A DNA stretch of 64,000 nt, taken from Chelatococcus sp. HY11. Lineage in GTDB: Bacteria > Pseudomonadota > Alphaproteobacteria > Rhizobiales > Beijerinckiaceae. A program made the position numbers and the translations under genes. The notes beneath the pieces were generated by a model. It did not search any database. It worked only from the letters and a program-made list of their open reading frames with translations, and was not told the origin of the DNA. This document shows positions 48,245 through 56,692 of the stretch, in pieces; position 1 is the first letter of the stretch; each line of letters opens with the position of its first letter. The stretch is from contig NZ_JAHBRX010000001.1 of assembly GCF_018398335.1 (NCBI RefSeq), positions 1,674,001-1,738,000 on the forward strand, read 5' to 3'.

Positions 48245-49015
48245 ATGACCGAGAGAGAAGATGCCATGCTAGGCCGCAACAGGCCCTTCGACAGCGATCC
48301 GAACGATCGCAGGCCGCTTTATGTGCGGCTCCGCGAGGCTTTGCTCGAACGGATCGCGTCGGGCGAGTGGGTTGCTGGCGCGAGCCTGCCCTCCGAACAG
48401 GCTCTGTCGAGTGCCTACGGCGTTGCGCAGGGGACGCTGCGGAAGACGCTCGATACGCTCGTCTCGGAAGGGAAACTCGTGCGGCGCCACGGGAAGGGCA
48501 CCTTCGTCGCGACCTATAATGACAGCCGGGCGTTGTCGCATCTGCTACGGCTCGTCGGCCGCGATGGCCGGCGCGAAATTCCGACCGCGCGCATGATCAG
48601 CCACGTCAAGGACGAGGCGAGGAAAGAGGAGGCCGAGCGGCTGCAGCTGCGCGCGCGCGCCAAGGTTATTCGAATCGAGCGAGTACGCTTCTTCGCCGAC
48701 CAGCCTGTGATCTGGGAACGTCTGGCCCTGCCCTTTGCCATGTTTCCGGACCTGGAACCAAGCAAAGTCAATGAATTACCGCCGCACCTCTACGAACATT
48801 TTGGCCAACAGTACGGGATCCTCGTGCGTGACGCGCTGGAAGACCTCCGGGCGGTCGCCGCGGATGAACCGGAGGCCAGTCATCTTCTTGTCCAGCGCGG
48901 GTTTCCACTGCTGGAGATCGACCGGCTTATCTACGGCTTCAATGACCGGCCCATCGAATGGCGCGTCAGCCGATGCGTGACGACCGACCTCGCGTTCCGC
49001 ACGGAAACCCGTTGA
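48245..49015 (+). CDS. GntR family regulator, HutC/UTRA subfamily
   Basis: 256 aa. Winged helix at about 20-90 (PLYVRLREALLERIASGEW, LPSEQALSSAYGVAQGTLRK) and UTRA ligand domain at about 105-250 (VIRIERVRFFADQPVIWERL, FPLLEIDRLIYGFNDRPIEW). AGAGGGGAG upstream supports ATG 48245. Divergent from the PotD-like gene, which it presumably controls. Confidence 0.9.
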   Translation: MTEREDAMLGRNRPFDSDPNDRRPLYVRLREALLERIASGEWVAGASLPSEQALSSAYGVAQGTLRKTLDTLVSEGKLVRRHGKGTFVATYNDSRALSHLLRLVGRDGRREIPTARMISHVKDEARKEEAERLQLRARAKVIRIERVRFFADQPVIWERLALPFAMFPDLEPSKVNELPPHLYEHFGQQYGILVRDALEDLRAVAADEPEASHLLVQRGFPLLEIDRLIYGFNDRPIEWRVSRCVTTDLAFRTETR

Positions 49016-49027
49016 ATGCTCGCCTAG

Positions 49028-49123
49028 AGCATAATCCGACCGGATTGGAACGAGGATCGATAAGATTATGCTTGAAGCAAAAAAGCTTAGAGCGCTGAAA
49101 CGCTCTAAGCGCCTGGCGGTTTT
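49028..49123. repeat. Paired inverted repeats with terminator-like hairpin
   Basis: AGCATAATC (49028-49036) pairs with GATTATGCT (49064-49072), around an inner ATCCGACCGGAT. Just after, GCTTAGAGCG (49085-49094) and CGCTCTAAGC (49101-49110) form a perfect 10-bp hairpin followed by TTTTT at 49119-49123. It lies between two convergent regulator genes and probably terminates transcription; the paired layout resembles dispersed rhizobial intergenic elements. Confidence 0.6.
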
Positions 49124-49125
49124 TG

Positions 49126-50088
49126 CTACCCGGAAACGGCCGGTGGCGGAGTGCCCTGCGCCGGTTCGCGGGCCTTGTTCAGGGAAGCGCGGATCTCGTC
49201 GGCGAGGAGATTGGCCACGATCCGGCCGATACGCGAGAGCGGTTTCCTCGCGTCCGCGGCGATGGAGACCGTCTGCGGCTCGGCCCCCTTGTCGCGCACG
49301 GGCAGAAATTTCAATGAACCGGCTGTGAGTTCCGGCGCCGCGTCGAGTTCGGATGTGAAGGCGACATAGCGCCCGCCGCGGGCGAGCTGTTTGACCAGCT
49401 GGAGGGAATTGGTGACCAGCGCCTTCTGCGGATCGGCGAACAGCCAGCTGTAGCGCGCGTCGAGATAGCGGCGGATCATAAGCGCCTTGCTCTGCAGGGC
49501 GATGGGATGAGCGACCACTTCCTGCAGGCTCACCGTTTCATGTCTCGCCAGCGCATGGGTTGGAGCCACGATGCAGCCGAAGGGCAGTTCAGCGCTCCAG
49601 TGCACATGGACATCGCGGCGCGGCGACAGATTGAAAATGGCGGCGATATCGCCATTGCCGGCCAACAACGCGGTGAGCGCATCATCCGGACTGGCGATCT
49701 CCACCTCCAGCGAGATGCGCGGCTGCTCGATAGCCATCCGCTCGATGAAACGCGGCAGGAAGCCGTTGGCGTGGCTGTCCATCGCCACCAGCCGCACGTG
49801 CCCTTGATCGACGCCCTGAAGCTGCTTGATGTCGGCCGCGACACGGCGCTCGTCGTCCCGCCAGCGCCGCGCCAGCGTCACTAGCGCATCGCCGGCAGCC
49901 GTGAGCCGCATGCCACGCGGAAGGCGCTCAAAGAGCTCGACATCCAGTTCCCGCTCCAGCAGCAGGATCTGCCGGTCAATCGCCGAGGCGGCAACATTCA
50001 GCTCCTTGGCGGCTTTCTGAATAGAACCCGAGCGCGCGACCTGATGCAGATAGCGCAGAGAAGCGGGAACCAGAGAGGCGCGTGCCAT
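49126..50088 (-). CDS. LysR family transcriptional regulator
   Basis: 320 aa. HTH at about 8-67 (LRYLHQVARSGSIQKAAKEL, NVAASAIDRQILLLERELDV), then a LysR substrate-binding domain from about 95 (GHVRLVAMDSHANGFLPRFI). Divergent from the second PotABCD-like operon with a 131-bp gap, so likely its regulator. The ligand is unknown. Confidence 0.9.
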   Translation of the reverse strand: MARASLVPASLRYLHQVARSGSIQKAAKELNVAASAIDRQILLLERELDVELFERLPRGMRLTAAGDALVTLARRWRDDERRVAADIKQLQGVDQGHVRLVAMDSHANGFLPRFIERMAIEQPRISLEVEIASPDDALTALLAGNGDIAAIFNLSPRRDVHVHWSAELPFGCIVAPTHALARHETVSLQEVVAHPIALQSKALMIRRYLDARYSWLFADPQKALVTNSLQLVKQLARGGRYVAFTSELDAAPELTAGSLKFLPVRDKGAEPQTVSIAADARKPLSRIGRIVANLLADEIRASLNKAREPAQGTPPPAVSG

Positions 50089-50219
50089 CAGACCATCCTA
50101 ATTATTCGAATGGACTGTTGCTCAATCTGCGCTGGACGGCAACGCATTTGTGGTCGACCCTGCATGGGACATCAGATCATCGGGACAAACCGCCCTCGCC
50201 GGATTCCAGAGGCCTGTCG

Positions 50220-51212
50220 ATGAGCAGCGTTGAGACTATCGACGTGCCCAGCCGCGCCATCAGCGGCGACCCATCTCGGGCGCCCATCGGGCATGCGCCG
50301 GGCGTAGGCGCGGTGGGCGCGCCTCTCGGGGACAGGCTTTGGCGCATCGTCGCGGGGACGCGCTACACCGGCTATCTCCTGGTCGCGCCGACCGTTCTTT
50401 TTCTTGGCGTCTGGTTCGTCTGGCCCGTGCTGACGATGATCCATCTCAGCCTCACGGCGCGGGTCGCTGACGGCGTGATGATAGAGGGTTTCACGTTCGA
50501 GAATTATGTCCGGCTGTTTTCCTCCGATCTCTATTTCCGCATCCTGATGCGCACGCTACGCATCGCGCTCATGACCAGCCTTTTCGCGATGCTGTTCGCC
50601 TATCCGCTCGCCATCGCGATCGCGCGCGGAGGCCAGACCATCGCCCGCCTCGTCACCATCACCATCCTCGCGCCGCTCCTGGTGAATGTGGTGGTGCGCT
50701 CCTACGGCTGGCAGACCATTCTCAACAAGACTGGCGCGCTGGCCTATGTGCTGAAGGCTGTCGGCATCACCAACCCGCCCGTGCTGCTCTACACGGAATG
50801 GGCTGTCCTGATCGCCTGCGTGCATGTCTATCTGCCCTTCATGGTGATGCCGATCGCAGGCGCCATCGGCCGGATCGACCGTTCGGTCGAGGAGGCGGCG
50901 CGCGTGGCCGGCGCAACGCGCCTCGCCGTGCTCACCCGCGTGATCCTGCCGCTGAGCCTGCCGGGACTCGCTGTCGGCGCCTCGCTTGTCTTCTCGCTGA
51001 GCGCAGCCGCCTATGTCACGCCGCAGATCCTCGGCGGCAATTTCTCGCCGCTGCTCGGGACGCTGATCGAGCAGCAGATGCTGACGCTCAACGACTGGCC
51101 CTTCGGCGCGGCGATCTCGACCTTGCTGATCACCCTCGTGCTCGCGTCGAACCTCGTCTTTCTCAAGCTCGTCAGCCGGCGCTTCGCGCGCTGGACGGCG
51201 CCCGTCCGGTGA
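50220..51212 (+). CDS. PotB-like ABC transporter permease
   Basis: 330 aa, with a non-conserved N-terminal tail of about 45 residues before the first helix (YTGYLLVAPTVLFLGVWFVW). The EAA loop is VEEAARVAGATRLAVLTRVI. LVNVVVRSYGWQTILNKTGA is the usual pre-EAA motif. First transporter gene of the plus-strand operon. ATG 50220 lacks a strong ribosome site; a downstream start is possible. Confidence 0.9.
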   Translation: MSSVETIDVPSRAISGDPSRAPIGHAPGVGAVGAPLGDRLWRIVAGTRYTGYLLVAPTVLFLGVWFVWPVLTMIHLSLTARVADGVMIEGFTFENYVRLFSSDLYFRILMRTLRIALMTSLFAMLFAYPLAIAIARGGQTIARLVTITILAPLLVNVVVRSYGWQTILNKTGALAYVLKAVGITNPPVLLYTEWAVLIACVHVYLPFMVMPIAGAIGRIDRSVEEAARVAGATRLAVLTRVILPLSLPGLAVGASLVFSLSAAAYVTPQILGGNFSPLLGTLIEQQMLTLNDWPFGAAISTLLITLVLASNLVFLKLVSRRFARWTAPVR

Positions 51213-51225
51213 GGGAGATCACACG

Positions 51226-52020
51226 ATGACCGATACCGTCAGCCTCCCGCTCAAGATCGCGGTCGGCGTCATCCTCGCACTCGTCGTGGCCCCGCTCGTG
51301 GTGCCGGTCATGATGTCCGTCTCGGACACGCCCTACATCGTCTTTCCGCCGCAGGGCTTCACGCTGAAATGGTACGGCGAGGTGCTGGCCAACCCGGAGG
51401 CGCGTGGCAGCTTCCTGTTCTCCCTGAAGCTTGCCGCCATCGTCACGCTTGTGTCGCTGGTTCTCGGCCTGCCCTGCGCACTCGGGCTGACGCGCTACCG
51501 CGTGCCTGGGCAGAATGCGGTGCTCGGCCTCATCCTTTCGCCGCTGATTGTGCCGCTGATCGTCACCGGCGTGGCCCTTCTCCAGGTCTTCGCGATGCTG
51601 GGATCGCGCGCCACGATGATGCAGCTCGTCATCGGCCACACGGTGGTGTGCCTGCCCTACGTGATCCGTTCCGTGTCGGCCAGTCTCCAGCTGGTCAACC
51701 GCAACCTCGAGGACGCCGCCGCGGTGCTTGGCGCTCCTCCGCATGTTGTCGCGACCCGTGTTGTCTGGCCGCAGGTACGCCCCGGCATCCTCGCCGGCGG
51801 CACGTTCTGCTTCATCGTCTCCTTCGATGACTATCCGATCTCGATGTGGCTCGCCGACGGCAATCATTTTCCAGTGCCGCTTTATCTCTACACGGTCATC
51901 GAGCGTTCCTTCGATCCGTCGATCGCGGCCATCGCCTCGCTGATGATCGTCTTCGCTCTTCTTCTCGTGCTCGTCATCGAAAAGGTCTTTGGCCTGAGTC
52001 TCGCGAGGCTCGCGAGCTGA
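51226..52020 (+). CDS. PotC-like ABC transporter permease
   Basis: 264 aa, six predicted helices, EAA loop LEDAAAVLGAPPHVVATRVV near residues 164-183. GAGGGAG lies before the ATG. Forms the channel with the preceding permease; 13 bp separate the genes. Confidence 0.92.
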   Translation: MTDTVSLPLKIAVGVILALVVAPLVVPVMMSVSDTPYIVFPPQGFTLKWYGEVLANPEARGSFLFSLKLAAIVTLVSLVLGLPCALGLTRYRVPGQNAVLGLILSPLIVPLIVTGVALLQVFAMLGSRATMMQLVIGHTVVCLPYVIRSVSASLQLVNRNLEDAAAVLGAPPHVVATRVVWPQVRPGILAGGTFCFIVSFDDYPISMWLADGNHFPVPLYLYTVIERSFDPSIAAIASLMIVFALLLVLVIEKVFGLSLARLAS

Positions 52021-52059
52021 CGGCCGTTCACATCCAAATCAAAACAAGGGGAACATGTC

Positions 52060-53127
52060 ATGACGCCTATATCCCGTCGCATCTTCGGCAAGCTGGTCCT
52101 CGGTGCCGGCGCGCTCGCACCCCTAGGGTTCGTCCGCAATGGCTGGGCCCAGGGCAAGGAGATCCAGATCGGCATCTGGGGTGGCTCGCAGGGAGAATTC
52201 GTCAAGAAGAACATCATTCCGGCCTTTGAAAAGGATTTCGGCTGCAAGGTCACGGCCGAGGAAGGCTTCACCCTCGCCAATGTCGGCAAGATGCGCGCGA
52301 CCAAGGCCAACCCGAAATTCTCCGTCATGTTCATCGACGACGTGGCGATCCCGATCTGCAAAAGCGAGGGGCTGATCGAACAGCTGCCCGCCGCCGACAT
52401 GCCGGCGCTTGCCAAGCTCTATCCGCGCTTCGGCTTCGATGGCTGGGGCACGGCGCTGGCGATCTCGGTGGCTAGCACGTTCAACAACACGTCCGTCACG
52501 CCCCCCGCCAGCTATGCCGAGCTGTGGAAGCCGGAATATGCCGGCAAGCTGAAGCTGGTGAGCCCGAAGAACACGCCGTCCGTCTTCTTCCTCATTGTCG
52601 CGGCTGCGCTCAAGAGCGGCAAGCCCTTCGCGGAGGCGCAATATCTCGTCGACGACAGTTTCGACAAGGTCGCAGAGATCAAGCCGAACGTCATGAACCT
52701 GTTCGACAACGGTCCGCAGGCCGCCAACGAAGTTGCGCAGGGCCAGGCCGATATCGGGCTGCTGGAATTGTCGAAGTACATCTATCCCTACACCGCCAAG
52801 GGCGCGCCGGTCACGATGAGCTTCCCGAAGGAGGGCTCCTTCGCCGGCAACAACTGTCAGGTGCTGGTGAAGGGCGGGCCGAACAGGGACGTCGCCGTCG
52901 CCTTCATGAACCGCATGCTGGAACCGGCTGTGCAGAAGGCGTTCTCTGAATATGCCTTCACCGCCCCGCCGGTCTCGGGCATCGAATTTTCGCCGGAGAC
53001 GCTCAAATTCATCGCCTATCCCGTCGAGGAAATGGACAAGCGCGGGCTGTTCACACCCGATTGGGAATACATCAACGCCCGCCGCTCGGGCTGGACCGAG
53101 AAGCTGAACGGCATCTTCGGCGTCTGA
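52060..53127 (+). CDS. Extracellular solute-binding protein of PotD type
   Basis: 355 aa. Twin-arginine-like leader SRRIFGKLVLGAGALAPLGF, cleaved near residue 30 (GWA). Mature start EIQIGIWGGSQGEFVKKNII; AGKLKLVSPKNTPSVFFLIV and GQADIGLLELSKYIYPYTAK are typical lobes of family-1/PotD-like receptors. Lies between permease and ATPase genes, an order different from the neighbouring cassette. Confidence 0.92.
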   Translation: MTPISRRIFGKLVLGAGALAPLGFVRNGWAQGKEIQIGIWGGSQGEFVKKNIIPAFEKDFGCKVTAEEGFTLANVGKMRATKANPKFSVMFIDDVAIPICKSEGLIEQLPAADMPALAKLYPRFGFDGWGTALAISVASTFNNTSVTPPASYAELWKPEYAGKLKLVSPKNTPSVFFLIVAAALKSGKPFAEAQYLVDDSFDKVAEIKPNVMNLFDNGPQAANEVAQGQADIGLLELSKYIYPYTAKGAPVTMSFPKEGSFAGNNCQVLVKGGPNRDVAVAFMNRMLEPAVQKAFSEYAFTAPPVSGIEFSPETLKFIAYPVEEMDKRGLFTPDWEYINARRSGWTEKLNGIFGV

Positions 53128-53157
53128 GCTTTCGTCGCGCATTACCGGGAGATCGAC

Positions 53158-54264
53158 ATGGCAACCGCAATCGCGTCGAGCAACGGAGAGGTTCGGCTCG
53201 CCGGCATCTGCCGTTCCTATGGTGACACGCAGGTCGTGCGCGACGTCAACCTCACCGCATCCGGCGGGCAGATACTGGCCCTGCTCGGCCCTTCCGGCTG
53301 CGGGAAGACCACGACGCTGCGCATGATCGCGGGCCTCGTGCAGCCGTCAGCCGGCGAAATCACGATCGATGGCGAGCCGGTCACCGGCTTGCCGGTGCAC
53401 AAGCGTAATCTCGGCATGCTGTTCCAGAACTACGCGCTGTTCCCGCATCTCACGGTGCTCGACAATGTCGCCTTCGGCCTCGCGATGCGCGGCGTGTCAA
53501 ATGCGGAAACGGCGCGGCGCGCCAAGGACGCCCTCGCCCTGGTTCGTCTCGCCGGGTTCGAGGATCGGATGCCGGCGGCCCTTTCCGGCGGCCAGCAGCA
53601 GCGTGTCGCGATGGCACGCGCCATCGCCTACCGTCCCCGTGTGCTGCTGCTCGATGAACCTTTCGGCGCACTCGACAAGAAGCTGCGCGAGGACATGCAG
53701 ATCGAGCTGCGCCAGCTCTGCAACGAACTCGGGCTCACGACAATTCTCGTCACCCATGACCAGGAGGAAGCGCTCATCCTCGCGGACAAGATCGCGGTGA
53801 TGCGTGGTGGGCGTATCGAGCAGGTGGACAGCGCCCGGGCGGTCTATGATCGGCCGGTCTCGCATTTCGTGGCCGAGTTCATCGGCACGTCGAACTTCAT
53901 CACCGCCGCGATCATCGACAGGTCCGCCGGGCGGATGACGCTGAAGTCCGCCGCCGGCCATCTGTTCGAGAGCACGGTCCCGAACGAGCTTTCGCCGCAA
54001 GCCCGGGTCGCCGTGGCCATCCGGCCCGAAAGCATCCGGCTGACGCCGGGCGATCACGCGCCCGCGCCCAACACGCTCTCCGGCACGGTTGTACGCAGCA
54101 TCTTCAAGGGACAGATGCTGTCAGTCTGGATGAAGATCGACGACGGGTCGGAGCTTCAGGCGGCCGTGCCCATCGAGGAAGCGGCGAGCCTCAATCCGAA
54201 CCCTGGCGAGGTGTGGTCCGCGCGCTGGTCGGCGGCGCGCACCTTGGTGGTGCGCGAACAGTGA
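53158..54264 (+). CDS. PotA-like ABC transporter ATP-binding protein
   Basis: 368 aa. Walker [19 protein letters not shown] near residues 43-60, Q-loop [12 protein letters not shown], signature [17 protein letters not shown], Walker [15 protein letters not shown] and H-loop [11 protein letters not shown]-terminal TOBE domain from about 280. Its TGA overlaps the GTG of the next gene, so the racemase-family protein is translated with the transporter. Confidence 0.93.
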   Translation: MATAIASSNGEVRLAGICRSYGDTQVVRDVNLTASGGQILALLGPSGCGKTTTLRMIAGLVQPSAGEITIDGEPVTGLPVHKRNLGMLFQNYALFPHLTVLDNVAFGLAMRGVSNAETARRAKDALALVRLAGFEDRMPAALSGGQQQRVAMARAIAYRPRVLLLDEPFGALDKKLREDMQIELRQLCNELGLTTILVTHDQEEALILADKIAVMRGGRIEQVDSARAVYDRPVSHFVAEFIGTSNFITAAIIDRSAGRMTLKSAAGHLFESTVPNELSPQARVAVAIRPESIRLTPGDHAPAPNTLSGTVVRSIFKGQMLSVWMKIDDGSELQAAVPIEEAASLNPNPGEVWSARWSAARTLVVREQ

Positions 54265-54956
54265 GCCGGCCAATGCGCATGCCCCGCGCCATCGGGATCA
54301 TCCTCCCCTCGTCGAACCGGGTCGTCGAGCGTGTGACGCGTTCCATTCTCGACGGGCAACCCGGCATAGATGCCTGCTTCACACGCGTGCCCTATGCTGG
54401 CCATCCGCCGGACGGCTATGACATGGCCGCTTTCCGCCGGGCGGCTGAAATGCTTGCGCAAGCGCGGCCCGAGGTGATCCTGTGGAACGCGACTCGCGGC
54501 GCGTTGATCGGCTTCGAGCCCGACCGCCGGCTGGCGGCGACCATCCGGGCGGAGACCGGCATTCCCTGCACCACGACGGCGCTCGCCACCATCGAATATC
54601 TCAGACAGCGCAAACTCTGCCGCATCGGACTTGTCGCGCAGGGCGGGGACGTCGAAGGCCATCGGCTGCGGCAAACCTTCGAGCAAGAGGGTATCGACAT
54701 CGCCGCCAGCCATAACCTCGACATAACCGACAATTTCGAGGCGGCGAATGTTAGACCCGAGGAGATCGAAGACCATGCCTTGCGGCTTGCGCGAACGACG
54801 GATCTGGACGCGGTGCTGGTCTGGAGCACCAATCTCGCCGGATATGCATTGACGGGATCCTTGCGCGAGGACCTGCGCATCCCTGTCCTCGATTCTGCCG
54901 CGCTCGGCGTGTTGAACGCTATTGGCGGGCTGACCGCGCCGGTATCAACCATTTAG
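54261..54956 (+). CDS. Asp/Glu racemase superfamily protein, catalytic cysteines apparently replaced
   Basis: 231 aa, maleate isomerase / arylmalonate decarboxylase-like fold. The start IGIILPSSNRVVERVTRSI resembles the PSSNTVME opening of maleate isomerases. Where those enzymes carry cysteines (Y-x-CTSGS and SCTNL), this protein reads ILWNATRGA and LVWSTNL, so both nucleophiles appear to be A and S. The cysteines left (ACFTR, IPCTT, LCRIG) are not at catalytic positions. GTG 54261 overlaps the ATPase stop; ATG 54273 is the alternative. It may bind rather than convert the imported ligand, or use other chemistry. Confidence 0.82.
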   Translation: MSRPMRMPRAIGIILPSSNRVVERVTRSILDGQPGIDACFTRVPYAGHPPDGYDMAAFRRAAEMLAQARPEVILWNATRGALIGFEPDRRLAATIRAETGIPCTTTALATIEYLRQRKLCRIGLVAQGGDVEGHRLRQTFEQEGIDIAASHNLDITDNFEAANVRPEEIEDHALRLARTTDLDAVLVWSTNLAGYALTGSLREDLRIPVLDSAALGVLNAIGGLTAPVSTI

Positions 54957-55046
54957 CGCCAGATTGCCCCTCCCGGCTCAGAACTCAGGAGGATGCTGCG
55001 GACCAAGCGCGGCGTGGCAGCCGCGAAGCGGCGCTTGGCCATCGTG

Positions 55047-55742
55047 TCAAACCGCTTTGCCGATGAGCGTGCCAATCCCGGCCGTCACGGCCATGGCCAG
55101 CGCTCCCCAAATAGCGACCCGGAGGGTTGGCTTTAGCAAGCTTGCCCCACCCGCTCGCGCGCCAAGTGCTCCCAGCAACGCGAGAAGCCCGACGGATATC
55201 GCAAAGACAACGGGTACGACCATCGCGGCAGGCGCGGCCATCGCGGCGAGGATCGGAACGATGGCGCCCGCGGTGAAAGTCGCGGCCGAAGCGAGCGCTG
55301 CCTGAACAGGCCTCGCGGTGCCAGTCTCGGTGATGCCAAGCTCGTCGCGCGCATGCGCCGCGAGTGCGTTATGCGCCATAAGCTGCATGGCGACCTCCCG
55401 CGCGAGGCCCGGGGCAACACCACGCGCCACGTAGATCTGAGCGAGTTCCTCCTCCTCACCCCGGGGATCGTCGGCCAGTTCCCTCCGCTCCCGCGCCAGA
55501 TCCGCCCGCTCGGTATCAGCCTGGGAACTGACCGAGACATATTCGCCGGCCGCCATCGACATGGCACCGGCGATCATCCCCGCAACTCCGGCTACAATGA
55601 TCTCACTGGAGGACGTTGCCGCCGATGCCACGCCAACAATCAGACTGGCCGTCGAGATAATCCCGTCATTGGCTCCGAGCACCGCAGCCCTCAACCAGCC
55701 AATCCGCTCTACGAGATGGTTTTCCTTATGAGGATGAAACAC
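55047..55742 (-). CDS. VIT1/CCC1 family metal transporter
   Basis: 231-aa membrane protein. Opens with GWLRAAVLGANDGIISTASL, then AGAMSMAAGEYVSVSSQADT and an acidic cytosolic segment ERADLARERRELADD, the signature pattern of VIT-type iron/manganese transporters, with helices at the C-terminal end. GTG 55742 is preceded by GGGGTGAGG; an in-frame extension to 55829 would run into the upstream gene. It begins 4 bp after the cytochrome b561 stop, so the two form one operon, probably exporting Fe(II) or Mn(II). Confidence 0.87.
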   Translation of the reverse strand: MFHPHKENHLVERIGWLRAAVLGANDGIISTASLIVGVASAATSSSEIIVAGVAGMIAGAMSMAAGEYVSVSSQADTERADLARERRELADDPRGEEEELAQIYVARGVAPGLAREVAMQLMAHNALAAHARDELGITETGTARPVQAALASAATFTAGAIVPILAAMAAPAAMVVPVVFAISVGLLALLGALGARAGGASLLKPTLRVAIWGALAMAVTAGIGTLIGKAV

Positions 55743-55746
55743 CGCC

Positions 55747-56310
55747 TCACCCCCCGGCCTGTCTGGTCGTATCCGAAAGCCGCTGCCAGCCCGGCAGCAT
55801 GCGCCGGAGCACGCCATCTCCCAGGACATAATGGTGGACGAGCGCGGCTATCGCATGCAAGGCAACGAGCCCAAGCAGCAGATTGGCGACCAAGCCGTGC
55901 ACGCCTGTGACAGGACGCCTTAGCGTGGGATCTCCCATTTGGGGCAGCCGAATGATCCCAAACAGGCTGTAGCCGCGAACGAACGCATTCACGACACCGA
56001 GTATGAGAACCAGGCATAGCAACGCGTAAAGTAAACAATGCGCTGCCTTGGCTGGAAAGTAGAAGGCCCCGTAGGCGCCTTTATCTACTCCGGAACCGGC
56101 AAACACGCGCCAGACTATACGAAACAGGATTACAGGAATGAGCACGAAGCCCATGATAACGTGGATTGACCAGAGCCCACTATTGACAGGCCCGTGCGGA
56201 AACAGGTCCGCGACCTGACCCAGGATCCACAGCGGCACAACAAGACACACTGTGAGCCAATGCAGTCGGATTGTGGTGGCATCGTAATTGGCATGAGACC
56301 CATCAACCAT
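55747..56310 (-). CDS. Cytochrome b561
   Basis: 187-aa four-helix di-heme membrane cytochrome. Candidate heme ligands: H in TIRLHWLTVCL, H in WSIHVIMGFVL, and the C-terminal GVHGLVANLLLGLVALHA, LVHHYVLGDGVLRRM. ATG 56310 follows GGGAAG. It could transfer electrons to iron in the membrane, as b561 proteins act as reductases elsewhere. First gene of the b561-VIT operon, with an Irr-like box 47 bp upstream. Confidence 0.9.
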   Translation of the reverse strand: MVDGSHANYDATTIRLHWLTVCLVVPLWILGQVADLFPHGPVNSGLWSIHVIMGFVLIPVILFRIVWRVFAGSGVDKGAYGAFYFPAKAAHCLLYALLCLVLILGVVNAFVRGYSLFGIIRLPQMGDPTLRRPVTGVHGLVANLLLGLVALHAIAALVHHYVLGDGVLRRMLPGWQRLSDTTRQAGG

Positions 56311-56692
56311 AGTCAGTCTTCCCACGGCAGCAAAGACGCCTCAGGCAGGCGCCTTCTTTAGATTGATTCTAAATTTGACTTTGTTGGGGCATTGTGGGGC
56401 GCAGACGCATTGTGCGAGAGCAAGTCCGTCCCGACAGATCCCCTTCCATCGGTTTCTACAGCTTCAGCCCGGACTTATTCAGGTAGCATTCAGCAAGCTG
56501 TGCTAGTTTTGGTCATCCCTCCCCCCCGAGGGTAGGCTCCAGCTACACGATCACTCCCCCCAGGATCGACCATGTGGCTGGGGCCGCTTCTGCGTGAACG
56601 CGTTCACAGCGCGCTCCGCCCGCTTCGCATAGCGTTCCCTCTCAGCCTCGCCGACCCAATCGCTGGCCGGCAAGCCCATAGGGAGCCCAACA
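56311..56692. other. Divergent promoter region of b561-VIT and methyltransferase genes
   Basis: 382 bp without a gene. It carries the Irr-like box at 56357-56373. The rest is GC-rich with a run of C near 56520 and no further recognised element. Confidence 0.5.
56357..56373. promoter_or_regulatory. Near-perfect Irr-type box upstream of cytochrome b561 operon
   Basis: TTTAGAT-TGA-TTCTAAA, differing at one position from TTTAGAA-N3-TTCTAAA. The core is a perfect TTTAGA-N5-TCTAAA palindrome. It is 47 bp before the b561 start, where a bound repressor would block transcription. In Rhizobiales Irr represses the VIT-domain ferritin gene mbfA, so control of a VIT gene by such a box has precedent. Binding itself is inferred. 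Confidence 0.75.
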
